Assembly (NCBI GenBank): GCA_030068075.1
Contig: CM057826.1
Coordinates: forward strand, 59,245,312-59,309,311
DNA: 64,000 bases
Direction of reading: 5' to 3'
Origin: Paguma larvata
Lineage: Eukaryota > Chordata > Mammalia > Carnivora > Viverridae
The notes beneath the pieces were generated by a model, which was not told the DNA's origin, ran no database searches, and worked only from the letters and a program-made list of their open reading frames with translations. The position numbers and the translations under genes are program-made. Of the stretch, positions 44,179-55,825 are shown one piece after another. Within the stretch, counting starts at the first letter, position 1, and every line of letters starts with the position of its first letter.

Positions 44179-44821
44179 TGAAGGGGACTTCAGTTGTCTG
44201 GCCTATTATATAGGAGCTTAGGAGTTGTCACTTCATCTTAACAAATTAAAAGCTGAACAAACTAAGAAATCAACTCTTAGATTTGTCAGAGGGGTAAGGT
44301 CACAGGGCAGACGACTGCTCCCCAGATTGGACAGAGGGGAAAATACAGAGAATCATGATTTATCAGAGCAGAAGCCCACAAGCAGAAGCCTCTACAGGAA
44401 GTAATGCCAGGGCAGGAAAACCTGAACTGTAACTGGTGACTCAACAGACTGAACAGGCATGTTTGAGAGTTAAAAACTGCAGAGGGACCCAGTCATGGGG
44501 GACCCCCTCCTTGCGCTTTTGTGAGTTTTATCTCTAGGAGCTCTATCAGGTCCTTGCAATGTTTTTACCCCTTATGCTTCCAGCAGGGGAGGAAGAATGG
44601 GACCGTTTTGAAATATGCCAGACCATTCTGTGCTTAATAAGGCTTTCCTTCAGAAGAAACGATTTTACCAGACCTGAATCTGCTGTGGTTTCATTAGAGC
44701 CTAACTCACTTCGGTAAGGGTAAATACCCAATGTCAGCCAGCTCTAGCCTTCCAAGGAGGTGGTGGGGGGAAGAGAAATACCCAGCTCCGGCCCCCTGTA
44801 GCCATCCTGTCTCCTGAGAAT
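44179..44821 (+). mobile_element. Probable solo LTR, ERV1-like, edges unsure
   Basis: About 640 bases of non-L1 sequence lie between two L1 blocks. It begins tgaaggggacttcag and includes 'cttaataaggctttccttca', which could be a poly(A)-signal region. No convincing TSD was found. Confidence 0.35.
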
Positions 44822-46617
44822 ACATAGCAATACTTAATATATATGTGCCTAACAACAGAAGGTCAAATTATATTAGGTAAAGGTGGATAGAATTTCAAGG
44901 AGAAATAGATGAATCCACTATTACAGTTGGAGACTTTAACATTCTTCTGTGAGAATAGATCCAGCAGGCAGAAAATCAGTAAGGACATAGTTGAAGGCAA
45001 CGACACCATCCATCAATTGGCTATAATTGACATCTATCGACTACTTCCTCCAATAAGTTCAGGTTACACATTCTCCTCCAGCTCACATTCACCAAGATGG
45101 ACCATATTCTAGGCCATAAAACACACCTTAACAAATTTAAAAACATTTAAATCATACAACATCTGCTTTCATACATAATGGAATTAAACTAGAAATGAAT
45201 ATCAGAAAGATAGCTGGAAAATCCCCCAATTACTTGAAGATTAAGCAGCATATTTATAAATAATACATGGGTCAAAGAAGAAATCTCAAGAGAAATTTAA
45301 AAAATATTCTGACTAAATGAAGATGAAAATATAACGTAAAATTTGTGGAATGCAGGGAAAGCAATGCGTAGAGGGAAATTTATAGCACTGAATGTATATA
45401 TTAGAACAGAAGAAGATCTAAAATCAATAATTCAAGCTTCCACCTTAGGAAACTAGGGGAAAAAAGAGCAAATTAAATTCAAAGTAAGAAGAAGAAAAGA
45501 ATATAAAGTAGAACAAAAATCAATGACGTTGAAAATAAGAAATCAATGGAGATAATCAACAAATCTAAAAACTGGTTTTCTGAAAAATAAAATCAATAGA
45601 ACCAATAAGGCTTTAATCAGGCTAACTAGGGAAGAAGGGGGAAGACAAGATTACAGACATTGGAAATGAAAAATAGGACAGCACTGCAGATCCCTTGGAC
45701 GTTAAAAGCAAAATAAAGGAATATTACGAACAACTCTATGCCCACAAATGTGGTAATCTAGATGAAATGGATCAATTCCTTGAAAGATACATTCTGCCAA
45801 AACTCACACAAGAAGAAAACAGACAGCCTGAATAGACCTATAGCTATTAAAGAAAGCAAATCAGTAATTAATAAAATTGCAAAACAGATAGCATCAGGCT
45901 CAGACAGGCTCATTGGCGAATTCTACTAAATATTTAGGGAAAAAATTAAATCAGTTCTTTATAGTATAGTCTTTTCCAGAAGATAGAAGCAGAGCAAATA
46001 CATCCTAATTCCTTCTATGATGCCAGTATTACCTTAATCCCCAAACCAGACAAGACATGAGAAGAAAAGAAAACCACAGACCAATGTCTCTCATGAACAT
46101 AGATATAAGAATCCTCAACAAAATATTAGCGAGTTGAATTCAGCAATGCCCAAAAAAGAATATACACTACGAGCAAGTGGGGTTTATCCCAGATAGGCAA
46201 GGCTGGTTTGACATTCAAAAATAAATTAATGTAGTACTCCACTCAGCAGGCGAAAGCAGAAAAATCACGATTATATTACTTGATGCGGAAAAAGTATTTG
46301 ACACAATCTATCACGTATGTATGATAAAAACACTCAGTAAACTATAGAGGTGAACTTCCTCAACTTGATAAAGAGCATCTACAAAAATGATATGGCTAAT
46401 ATCATACTTAATGGTGAGAAACTCGCAGCTCTCCTGCTAAGGTAAAGAAGAGGCAAGGATGTTTGTCCCACCACTCCTTTGCAGCATCATGTCGGAAGCC
46501 CTAGTTAATGCAACAGACAAGAAAAGGCAATAAAAAGTATCCAGATTGTGAGGGGGAAAAAAAAACCTCTGTTCTCCAACAGATGACATGATTGTCTATA
46601 TAAAAAATCTGAAAGAA

Positions 46618-47062
46618 TTAGGGTCCCTGGGTGGCTCAGTCGGTTGAGCATCTGACTCTTGATTTCAGCTCAGGTCATGATCCCAAGGTCGTGGGATTGA
46701 GCCCCGAGTCAGGCTCCACACTGAGCATGGAGGTTGCTTAAGATTCGCTCTCTTTCTCAGGGCGCCCAGGGGGCTCAGTCAGTTAACCGTCCGACTTAGG
46801 CTCAGGTCATGATCTCACTGTTTGTGAGTCTGAGTTCCACACTGGGCTCTGGGCTCTGTGCTGACAGCTTAGAGCCTGGAGCCTGCTTTGGATTCTGTGT
46901 GTGGGTCTCTCTCTCTCTGCCCCTCCCCCACTCAAGCTCTCCCTCTCTCTCTCAAAAATAAACATTAAAAAATTAAAAAAAAAAAAAAAGATTCTTTTTC
47001 TCCCTCTGCCCCTCTCCCCTGTTTGTGCACTCTCTGTCTCAAAAAAAAAAAAAAAAAAAAAA
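46618..47062 (+). mobile_element. Older Can-SINE interrupted by a younger one
   Basis: The outer element occupies 46618-46758 and about 46990-47062. It starts gggtccctgggtggctcag, has 'ctgagcatggaggttgctta', and resumes with its pyrimidine stretch and a long A tail. Flanks gaaagaatta and gaaagaatca look like its TSD within L1. Confidence 0.9.
46759..46989 (+). mobile_element. Can-SINE (SINEC_Fc type) nested in the older SINE
   Basis: Begins agggcgcccagggggctcag and ends in an A tail. 'agattc' precedes the site upstream (46741) and follows the tail (46990), consistent with a short or imperfect TSD. Confidence 0.92.
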
Positions 47063-47354
47063 GCCGAAAGAATCAACAAAAAAACTCCTGGAACTAATGA
47101 GCAATTATAGCAAGATTACAGGACACAAGGCTAATATATAAAACTTAATTGCTTTCCTAGATGTCAGAAATGAACAAGTGGAATTTGAAATGAAAAATAG
47201 TATTATTTGTATTACTATTCAAAAAATGAGGTATAAATCTCACAAAATATATACAAGATCTATATGAAAAAATCTACGAATATCTAATGAGAGATCTCAA
47301 AGAACTAAATAAGGGGAGAACTATTCCATGTTTAAGAACAGGAAGACTCAATAT

Positions 47355-47944
47355 TGTAACAGCACGCCACCCAGTCTGAAGGATTAACTTGCTTCTAGCT
47401 TATGCACTCCTTGCGTAACTAAACCACTTCCCAGAGATCCTACAGACCGCTGGCCTTGAGGAATAAAGGACCAGCCTTTCTGGAAGAAAAGCCCGGACCG
47501 CACTTGAAAACCACTGCCACCGACCACGGTAGTCTCAATAAGAGACACCCAGGAGTCTTGATTCCTGGTACGGGAAAAGGAGTCTGGACTGCCTTGCCAG
47601 TACGTGACTTGTTGGGCCGTTGGGGAACATTTTACTGACAGACATCTGGGAGCCTTGACTCCTGGCAGAGCGGAGGAATCTGGAAGCCTTACAGGGACAA
47701 ACGGTTAACTGCTGGGCACCAACTTCTCTTGCATATAGTCCCCTCGCCATTTCCCCCGTCTTCCCCTTTAAAAACCTCCTGCCTCACTAAGACTGGTGGG
47801 ATGTTAGTCCGCCATCTTTCCAGGTCGCTGGCTTCCTGAAGAAGGCAACCTTCCCTTTTCTCTCAGTGTTTCTCTCTTGACGATTGGCCTTTGAGTGGCG
47901 AGCCGCAGAACCTGAGTTTGGAACCCATCCTCTGTCTGGAAACA
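47355..47944 (+). mobile_element. Solo LTR, ERV class I-like, in L1
   Basis: A 590-bp element starting TGTAAC and ending AACA, flanked by 4-bp target copies atat (47351-47354) and atag (47945-47948). Deleting it with one copy restores the expected L1 phrase actcaatattgtcaagat. The 4-bp duplication fits gamma-like class I retroviruses. A TATA-like tttaaaaac lies near 47767. No internal viral genes are present. The strand is judged from the TATA position only. Confidence 0.8.
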
Positions 47945-49161
47945 ATAGTGTCAAGATACAATTTCTTCCCATTTTGACCTATAGATTCAGTGCAATCCCA
48001 ATCAAAATCCCATCAAGTATTTTTTGGTAGATATTGACAAACGGACTCTAAAGTTATTGTGGAGGGGCAAAAGACCCAAAATAGCCAACTCGATATTGAA
48101 GGAGAAAGAGCAAAGTTAGAGGACTTACACTAGATGACTTCAAGACTTGTTACAAAGCTATAGTATTCAAAACAGTGTGATATTGGCAAAAGAATAGACA
48201 AACAGATCAACGGGATGAAATATCTCAGAAATAGACTCTTATAAATATAGTAAACCGAACTTTGGCAAAGGAGCAAGGCAATACAATAGAGTCTTTTCAA
48301 CAAATGGTAACGGAACACCTGGATATCCACACGCAAAGCAATGAATCTAGGCACGGAACTTACACCCCTCACTTCACAAAAATTAACTCAAAATGGATCA
48401 GAGACCTAAATGTAATACACAAAACTACAAAACTCCAACAACAGGAGAAATTCCAGGTGACCTCGGATATGGTGATGACTTTTTGGACACAATACCGTCT
48501 GTGAAAGAAATTGCTGATAAGCTGTTTCCAGTAAAATTTAAAAATTCTGCCATGTGAAATACAATGTCAAGAGAATGAGAAGACAAGCCACAGACTGGGA
48601 GAAAATATTTGCAAAAGACATCTGATAAAAGGACTGTTACCTGAATATACAAAGAACTCTTAAAACTTAACAATAAGAGAACAGACAACCCCATTAAAAA
48701 AAATGGTCCAAAGACTGTCAGACACCTCCCCAAAGAAGATATACAGATGGTAAGTAAGCATATGAAAAGATGTGCAACAGCATATGTCATCAGAGAATTG
48801 CAAATTAAAACAACGAGACACCACTATTCATCTGTTACAATGGCCTGAATCCAACACGCAGACGACATCAAATGCCAAGAATGTGGAGCAACAGGAACTC
48901 TCATTCACTGCTGGTGGGAAGGCACAATGGTATAGCCACGTTGGAAGCCACTTTGACAGTTTCTTACAAAACTAAATATACACATGCTGTATCATCTAGC
49001 GGTCTTCCTCCTTGAGTTTACCCAAATGCGCTGAAAATGTATGTTCGCGCAAAATGGTGCACACGGATATTGAGAACAACTTTATTCATAATTGTTAAGA
49101 TTTGGAAGCAAACAAAATGTCCTTCGGTAGGTAAATGGATAAATACATTGAGTACATCTAT

Positions 49162-49360
49162 GGGGCACCCGGGTGGCTCAGTTGGTTAAGCATCCGACTC
49201 TCGGTGTTGGCTCAGGCGAAGACTCGGGTCATGAGTTCGAGTCCCAAATTGGGCTTTATGCTGGCAGTGTGTGCAGCCTGCTTGAGATTCCCTCTCCCTC
49301 TCTCTCTCTGCCCCTCCCCCTCTCTCTCTCATAAATAAATAAATAAATAAACACTTAAAA
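49162..49360 (+). mobile_element. Can-SINE, older subfamily, in L1
   Basis: Head ggggcacccgggtggctcag and a tail of repeated AAAT. Flanks attgagtacatcta and attgtggtgcatcta are a decayed TSD at the L1 'gtacatcta' phrase. Confidence 0.94.
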
Positions 49361-49812
49361 ATTGTGGTGCATCTAGATAATGGAATATTGTTCACCAAGA
49401 CAAAGAAATGAGGTTACCCAACCGTGAAAAGTCAAGGCGGAACCTTAAATCCAATATTACTAAGTGAAAGAATCTCATCTGAAGAAGCTACCTACCATAA
49501 GGTTCCAACTTTAGGACACCCTGGGGAAGGCAAGACTAGAAAAGATTAGTGGTTGCCACGAGTTGGTGGAGACAGACGGGTGAATATGCAAGGCTCAGAG
49601 GACTTTTAGGGAGTGAACCCTAATGTGGACTTTGGGTGACAATGTTGGGTCAATGCCATTTCATCGACTATAACGAATGTCCCAGCTGGGGCAGGATGCC
49701 AACAGTGGGAGAGGTTGTGTATGTGTATGTGTGGGACAACATGTATACAGGAATTCTGAGTTGTAAATTCAGTTCGATTCTGCTGTGAACCTAAAACTGC
49801 TCTAAAAACAGA

Positions 49813-50187
49813 GAATTTATGAATAGCAACAAAAAGAATGAAGTACTGAGGCGTGCTACTGCATAGGTGATCCTTGAAATCATTATTCCAAGTGAAAGAA
49901 GCCATCTTTCTCAAAAGTCCATATATCATGTGATTACATTAATGTAACAGTCCAGAGTAGGGAAATCTATAGAGACAGAACATTAGTGGTTGCTTAGGGC
50001 TGAGGAGGGGAAGATGATGAACGGGGGCAGGGGGTGACAGCTAAAGTGTTTGGGATTTCCTTTGAGGTGACGAAAATATTCTCAAATTGGCCGTGATGAT
50101 GGCTGCACACTAAAATCCATACAAGTGTATATTTTAAATGGGTGACTTGAACAGTATGTAAATTACAACTAAAGCTGTTTTTAAAAC
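49813..50187 (+). mobile_element. LINE-1 (L1MB-like) 3' end
   Basis: 'tatagagacagaacattagt', 'ggttgcttagggctgaggag' and 'attacaactaaagctgtttt' are a second, different L1 3' end directly after the first. Confidence 0.88.
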
Positions 50188-51060
50188 AACGATCGTAACC
50201 TCAGCGCTGACAAAATGAAATGAGAGAAGGAAAGAACAGCGAAGAGAGCGATAAATATGAGTATACATCGAAATCAACACTGACAGTATAAAAACAATGT
50301 TAGTAACGTATCATGGAGCTTTAAAAATATAGAGAGAATTAATATACAACGGAAACGATGATAGAAAAGCCAAAAGGAGGATTCACGGAGTTAAAGTATA
50401 TTCTGAAGCTGTCTGTGAGGAAGATGAAGGTGCTAACCAATTATACTTCCATAAGTCAAGGATACATGTTAAGCACTAAAAAGCAGATGACTTCCAAAAT
50501 AGAATAGAAAAAAAAAAAAATGCTCCCAAAGAAGTCAATACAGAAAAGGAAAACGGCAGAGGCAGATAAAAAAATGACCAGTAATTGTGTTAAATGCAAA
50601 TGGACTAGATAATTGCCTTAAAAGATTAAAACAGACTGGAGGGAAAATACAAAATCTATATGCTATTTATAACGGCCACAGCTAAAACATGAGGATACGG
50701 AGGGGCAGAGAAGAAAAATATGGACGAAGTGCAGTGCCGACTGAGAGAAAAGTGATGTAGCTATATTAAATTCCTATCAAGTAGACTTTCGGGATGCACA
50801 AATGTTTGCAGGATCACCCTTTGTACCACTCCGGTCTAAAACCACCCACACACCCACTGAGAGTAGAACGGGCAAATTGTGGTATATTCATGCAATGCAA
50901 GTGAACAAACTATAAATACCCACCGCCATTTGGATGGCTCTTAAAAACATAATACTGAGCAAAGGGAGGGAGCAAGACACGAACGAATACATGCGCTTTG
51001 ATTCCGTTTATGAAATTCTGCAGAAACAGGGAAAACTAACAATTTTACGTAGGGAGGTAT
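50188..51060 (+). mobile_element. Old LINE-1 or HAL1-like remnant
   Basis: 'attgtgttaaatgcaaatgg' and 'gctatattaaattcctatca' are early ORF2. 'aattgtggtatattcatgca' from 50877 onward is a 3' part, so the middle is missing. Confidence 0.7.
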
Positions 51061-51718
51061 ACCTGGGTGTCTACACTATGAAACTAAACAAGGTGCGACT
51101 CTCCTTCCAGCAGGAGACCCTACTCAGCCTGTCCATGCGGAGAGCATTCTTCCGCCAGAAATACAAGCAGGCTTTGGGTAGATTCTATATCTGGGTGAGG
51201 CAAGGCTCCGCCCATGATCATGCACAACCAGGGCAAGAAGGGGAACTTCTGAGGCCAGGGTGAGCTTGAGCGACCACCTACAGCTGAGGCTTCCTCGACC
51301 GCTCTTTGCCAAGGGCAGACAAGTTTCCAAGGGACAGGGGGGATGAAGGTGGAACGAGGGAGGAGAGATGAGGGCCCTCCTTCCCATCTTGGCCTGGACC
51401 GTCTGGCCCCAGTGGGCCAGTGCTGGGGACCTTCTCGGCCTGTCCTTAGGGCTACGGCGGCCATGTTCAGTTATCACATGGCCCTCACTCCCAGCTGGCC
51501 AACCTGCTGCGAGCTTGAAGCCATGGAATCTACAAGCCATGGAATCAAAGGTGTTCAGGGCAGTTTCCTCTCAAGTGGATTGAACGAAGCAGCTCTCATT
51601 AACACGAGCCGCGGGGGCCATTAGGATGAAGGGATCTCAGGTTATTTCTAGAATTAGGTTGACTTGGACCCCCAAACTTGAGGGTTTTGGTAGGAACTGG
51701 ATTTTCTTATTTTTTTTT
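51061..51718. other. GC-rich unique sequence, no gene seen
   Basis: Overlapping open frames on both strands (minus 51124-51540; plus 51343-51624). None has a recognisable domain, and composition explains them. Confidence 0.4.
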
Positions 51719-51762
51719 ATTTAAAAAAATTTTTTTTAATTTTATTTTTGAGAGAGAGAGTC
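51719..51762 (-). mobile_element. Can-SINE tail fragment
   Basis: A T-rich stretch then 'tatttttgagagagagagtc' is the 3' tail of a reverse Can-SINE. The body is absent, so this is a very short 5'-truncated copy. Confidence 0.55.
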
Positions 51763-51912
51763 AGTCTTGGGTGACCTACTTGGCTGCTCTGTGCCTCCGT
51801 TTCCCCATCTGTACTGTGGGAATGGTCACAACTTCGCAGGTTGCTGTGAGGATGAGGTAACATGTAAAGGCCTCTGAGCAGTGCCTGGCACATGATTACA
51901 ACCTCAATAATC
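51763..51912 (+). mobile_element. MIR SINE
   Basis: 'tgcctccgtttccccatctg', 'gttgctgtgaggatgaggta' and 'gagcagtgcctggcacatga' are diagnostic. Confidence 0.92.
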
Positions 51913-52454
51913 TTAGTCATGTTTATTAGTCAGAGATCTATTGTGGGCACCAATCCCTGACAAACTCCAGACCGCCCTGCTTCAGGTGGGTACACCATTC
52001 ACACATGACAGCTTAGGAACCGTGTGGCACGGCATCATTAAAGGCCCCGGGGAGTTATTCAGATTCTCTGTCAGCAGCGCCCCCTACTTCATGGGCCCAG
52101 GACCTCACGTCCACCGCTTGTGTGAATTTGGGGCTCTCTTGATGTTGCCAGCTCCCAGCTGAGGGCTACTGGTCCCCAAGTCCCTGTTCCTGCACCGAGC
52201 CTGCCCTTCTGGTTTGGCCTACCACAAGTTTCCACAGTACAGCCAGTCTCACTCAGGAGTTTGAACTGCATAGTGGACTTGAGGGGTGACAGAGTAGAAT
52301 CACGTCTGGCTCTCTGCCATCTTGCTCAGGCCCCTTCCCAGAAACCCCTGGACTCTCTCCTCACTGCCTGCTGGGCAATGTCTCCAGACTTCCCATTCCA
52401 AGTCTTCTCTCGGGAGCAGCCCTGCATCTTGCCTGCCCTCCCCAGCCTGTCGGA
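51913..52454. other. Unique sequence, nothing recognised
   Basis: Mixed composition and short frames. AGCGCCCCCTACT near 52077 is a weak CTCF-like half match. Confidence 0.4.
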
Positions 52455-52690
52455 TAGTGGTTCTCAGCCAGGCATGATCCTGCCCACCGCCTCCCCACCC
52501 CCCGCCCGCCCAAAGACATCTGGCAACGGCACTTGGTCGTCACAACTTGGCGGACAGAGAAGTCCTACTGGCATCTAGTGGGCAGAGGTCAGGGATGCTG
52601 CTAACATTTTACAACGGACAGGACAGTCTTGCACAACAAAGAACTTCCCAGCCTGATAAAAGAATTTTCCAACGCTGAGGTTGAGAAATA
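52455..52690 (+). mobile_element. Old non-autonomous DNA-transposon relic
   Basis: Starts agtggttctcagcc and ends ggttgagaaatacca, giving short inverted ends. Inside, 'aaagacatctggcaacggca' and 'ctactggcatctagtgggca' match a common mammalian repeat whose name I cannot give. Confidence 0.5.
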
Positions 52691-52744
52691 CCATTCTAGG
52701 AATTCGGCTGAACAAAATGGTATATATCTTGTTGCAGAACAGAA

Positions 52745-53325
52745 GTATAAAGAAGAAAGCAAAAATCCCCCCAAATCTCACTACCCAGAGACCACCACCA
52801 CATGTCTGCATTTTGGTGATCGGCTCTCCAAATTTCTCTCTCTGCATGTTTACATGAAGACTTATCGATGTGTGTCATTTGACAGAAATATGCTCATGCT
52901 ATACGTGCTGGTCTCCAACTCTTTTTTTTTTTTTTTCACTGAACAACATACCATGGGTATCTTTCCACTGTCAACAAATAGAGATTTGCAACATCCTTTG
53001 TAGAAGTCTTCATGACATTCCATAGTAGGGATGTAACACTTTATTTAGACAATCCCTTATTGATGGATATTTAGATCGTTTCCAGTATTTTGCTGTTATA
53101 AACACCACTGTGATGGATATCATTGTATATACGTCTTAGCGCGCTCGTCTGAGTAAATCCTTAAGATAAATTCTGGAATTGCTGGCCAGAGAATAACAAA
53201 CCCGTTCGGGACATCTGATACTCCATGCTGAATTGCCACACCACCTCTAACAGGGCATAGGAGTGCCCATCTCTCTGCCCCTTCACCCACACTAGATACT
53301 ATCAATTTTTTTTGGAAGATTTTTA
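52745..53325 (-). mobile_element. Old LINE-1 3' end (L1M)
   Basis: Reverse L1 3' UTR: 'ctcactacccagagaccacc', 'gtatctttccactgtcaaca', 'ttgatggatatttagatcgt' and 'gaattgccacaccacctcta'. Confidence 0.88.
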
Positions 53326-53749
53326 AAAGCATTTGCAGAGAATAGCCAGGAATGCTCAGAGGTAAATGTGTGAGTTTCTCCTTGGCAGCTGGATTCTGGG
53401 ATTTGAGGTAATGCTTTTAGAGTCTGATTTTCTGTCTCCTCTCTCTAATTCCCTCTCTCCTTGTGGTGAAGCCCTCAGCCAGGCCAGGGTGGGGGAGGAG
53501 AACTTGATGAACGGACTGGGGTTCTCATTTGGGGGTGCTGCTATCCCCCTACCTGTGGTTCTATGGAATATTCCTTGTTCTCCCTGTCTCTATGGCTGCT
53601 CTCCCGCCTGCGTTTCAAAGACTTAGGAGTGTGTTTCCACCAGAGCCATGTCTATCTATGGCCTTGAACTGAGGCCCCCTGCTCTTTCTGCTCTAACTGG
53701 GCCCTTCTCGACTCCTAGTGAGAATTAACACACGAATACCTCATATGGA
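53326..53749. other. Unique sequence, nothing recognised
   Basis: Pyrimidine-rich patches near 53440. Short frames only. Confidence 0.4.
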
Positions 53750-53945
53750 CCGGGTGTTTTTGAGTGTGTGGGTTATCTTTTGTTTGGGGTTTACGATTCC
53801 TCCAAAGAACCCCATGAATGAGTTACTATTCTTCTCACCCCTATTTTTCTTAGTACAGCAACTGAGGCTCAGAGAGAGAAATGATTGGCCCGGGTCTCAC
53901 TGCAGGTCAGTGGCAAGACAGGGATTTGAACCCAAGCCTTCTGTT
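53750..53945 (-). mobile_element. MIR SINE
   Basis: 'cagcaactgaggctcagaga', 'gggatttgaacccaagcctt' in reverse MIR order. Confidence 0.88.
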
Positions 53946-54334
53946 TTAAATGTACCCATCATTTGTTTCGGTCGGGTATGGTAAGACACACAGACATGGA
54001 AATGATGGTCATGAAGGGAGAAGTTTTTATATTCACAGATCCCTAGAATCAGGAGGCATTGCTCACCATGCAGGGCTACATAGGGAAGCACCAGGGTTGG
54101 TCAGGAGGCAGAAGGAGTGAGGAGAAGACACAGGCTAAAGTCTTTATTGCCAGCGGTGCCTCGCCAGCAAATTCCCAGAGCGGAAGGGTGTAGTGTGTTT
54201 ATACTGTATTTTAGAGGGGTGTGGGACTTTATATTTTTGAGATCATGATGCATCTTACAATTGAAGTGCATATTTCATATTACCAGGCAGTAGCAGGTTG
54301 TATTTAAAAGAGAGATCTCTTGTTAGGTGTCTTT
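53946..54334. other. Unique sequence, nothing recognised
   Basis: AT-leaning single-copy DNA. Confidence 0.4.
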
Positions 54335-54475
54335 ATTTCAAACCTTGGATCTACCAGTTCCTAGCTATATGATCAAATTACTTAACCTTGCCGAACCTCC
54401 ACTTCCTGTGTGGAAAATGGACTTGACCTCCATCCCTTGCAGTTAAGGGATGTAGGTAGTGCCTGGGAAATCTAC
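54335..54475 (+). mobile_element. MIR SINE
   Basis: 'ggatctaccagttcctagct', 'caaattacttaaccttgccg' and 'cttcctgtgtggaaaatgga' follow MIR order. Confidence 0.8.
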
Positions 54476-55139
54476 AAGGTAAGAATATCTTGCCGACTGC
54501 TCTAACAGCAGACACGGAAGCAAGGTGGCTACTGCATGGGGACTGGCCAAACTCCCCAAGTGTTTTTAGGGAAGGCGTATAAATGAGTGTTTCTCACGGA
54601 CTAGATGGGGCCGCTTGGTGGGGAGGGCTTGTTTGAGAGCATCCTAGGTCTGTCTAAAAGGACCACCTGGAAAGGGTAGGCGCTCAATAGCTAGAAGTGA
54701 TTCCAAGAGGCTACAGATGGGGAAGCAATGATCCCCAAGACAGAATGTCCCCCACATCGAGGAACTAGCTTTGGGGGGCGGGTCTCTGAAGAACGCACGA
54801 AAGCACCTCACAAGAGTCATCTTCCGAGAAGTGAGTAGAGGGCAGCTTCAGGGAGAACTGTCAAACGAGACCTTTCCTCTCTGCTCACCTCTCCTCTCTT
54901 CTCCCTGCTATGCCCTCCCAACCCCAGAATAGCCAGTAACAGCAGCTGGCAAGCGAGAAAGGGGGTGAGTAGAAATGGAAAAGAATGGCCTACCTCGTCC
55001 TCTTTGTAGCAGGCAGGCAGCTTTCCTGCAGCAAGCATTGGCTCTTATCCAAGCATCCTAGAAACATCTCCAGGCCACCAATTTGAAACCAGCCTCTGGT
55101 TGGGTTTTGGGGGGAGGGTCACAGGCAAAAGCGAAACAA
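54476..55139. other. Unique sequence, nothing recognised
   Basis: Mixed composition. A minus frame at 54817-55038 has no recognised motif. Confidence 0.4.
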
Positions 55140-55245
55140 AGGGGAGTCAAGTAGAGCCCTTGCCATCTACAAGGCATCTCACATTCCACTATAAGAGGCG
55201 GGCATATGAAAAATAATTACACAACGCTGGGATGCGTAAAATAAA
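55140..55245 (-). mobile_element. LINE-2 fragment
   Basis: 'gcccttgccatctacaaggc' then 'atgaaaaataattacacaac' resembles reverse L2, decayed. Confidence 0.4.
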
Positions 55246-55249
55246 AACG

Positions 55250-55440
55250 AATCTTCACTGAGCCCCTGTGGGCTGGGGGCTCTGCCCGAATGATCTCACT
55301 GAATCCTCACAACAGGCCTGTGAGATGGGTACTGTGACACCCATTTTACAAATGAAGACGCTGGAATGCAAAGAAGTCCAATGGATTTGAACTTGGTCAT
55401 GTCCGCCTCCAAGCCCACGTTCTTAACTACTCTGGTATTC
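55250..55440 (-). mobile_element. MIR SINE
   Basis: 'ctcactgaatcctcacaaca', 'cacccattttacaaatgaag' and 'cccacgttcttaactactct' are reverse MIR. Confidence 0.88.
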
Positions 55441-55599
55441 AACGGTGCACAGAGGAGGCAACCAGTGGGGGCGAGCATGGAAAACGGGATTCGAGGGGAT
55501 GCGCTCCTAGGAAAGGGCAGTGCATTCCAGAAAAACGAACCAGCGTTTTCAAAGGTTGTATATTGGTGTGGGTGCAAGGCCTTGTTTGTATAGCTGTCG

Positions 55600-55825
55600 A
55601 CAAGCATTTAAGGAGCACTTACCACATTCCAGTCACTTCACGTGTATTTAATCCTCATAGCTTGCTACATTTATTCTTATCTGTATTATTATAAAAGAGG
55701 GACCTACGGCTCAAGGAGGGGTAGCCCGGAGACCCACAGGCAGTGAAAAAGAGAAGCCAGAACTAGAACCTGGGTTTGGCTCATCCCCAAACACGGCCCT
55801 TTCCACTACCCCAGCTTGAGAGCTG
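55600..55825 (-). mobile_element. MIR SINE
   Basis: 'gtgtatttaatcctcatagc', 'agaactagaacctgggtttg' and 'cctttccactacccc' are reverse MIR. Confidence 0.85.

Larger units (their letters stand above)
44822..49812 (+). mobile_element. LINE-1 (L1MA-like), ORF2 through 3' UTR, multiply interrupted
   Basis: Runs from the ORF2 endonuclease part ('gttggagactttaacattct', 'ggaccatattctaggccata') through the reverse transcriptase part ('aaggctggtttgacattcaa', 'ttacttgatgcggaaaaagt') to the 3' UTR end 'aacctaaaactgctctaaaa'. Roughly 3.7 kb is L1 itself. A nested SINE pair, a solo LTR and another SINE interrupt it. Many stops and indels are present, so no working ORF2. Confidence 0.95.

Noticed and set aside
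44822..49812. Possible intact L1 ORF2
   Set aside because: Stops and indels occur throughout, and three insertions interrupt the frame.
51124..51540. Overlapping long frames on both strands
   Set aside because: Same GC-rich DNA open in several frames, with no domain, no clear splice sites and no codon bias.
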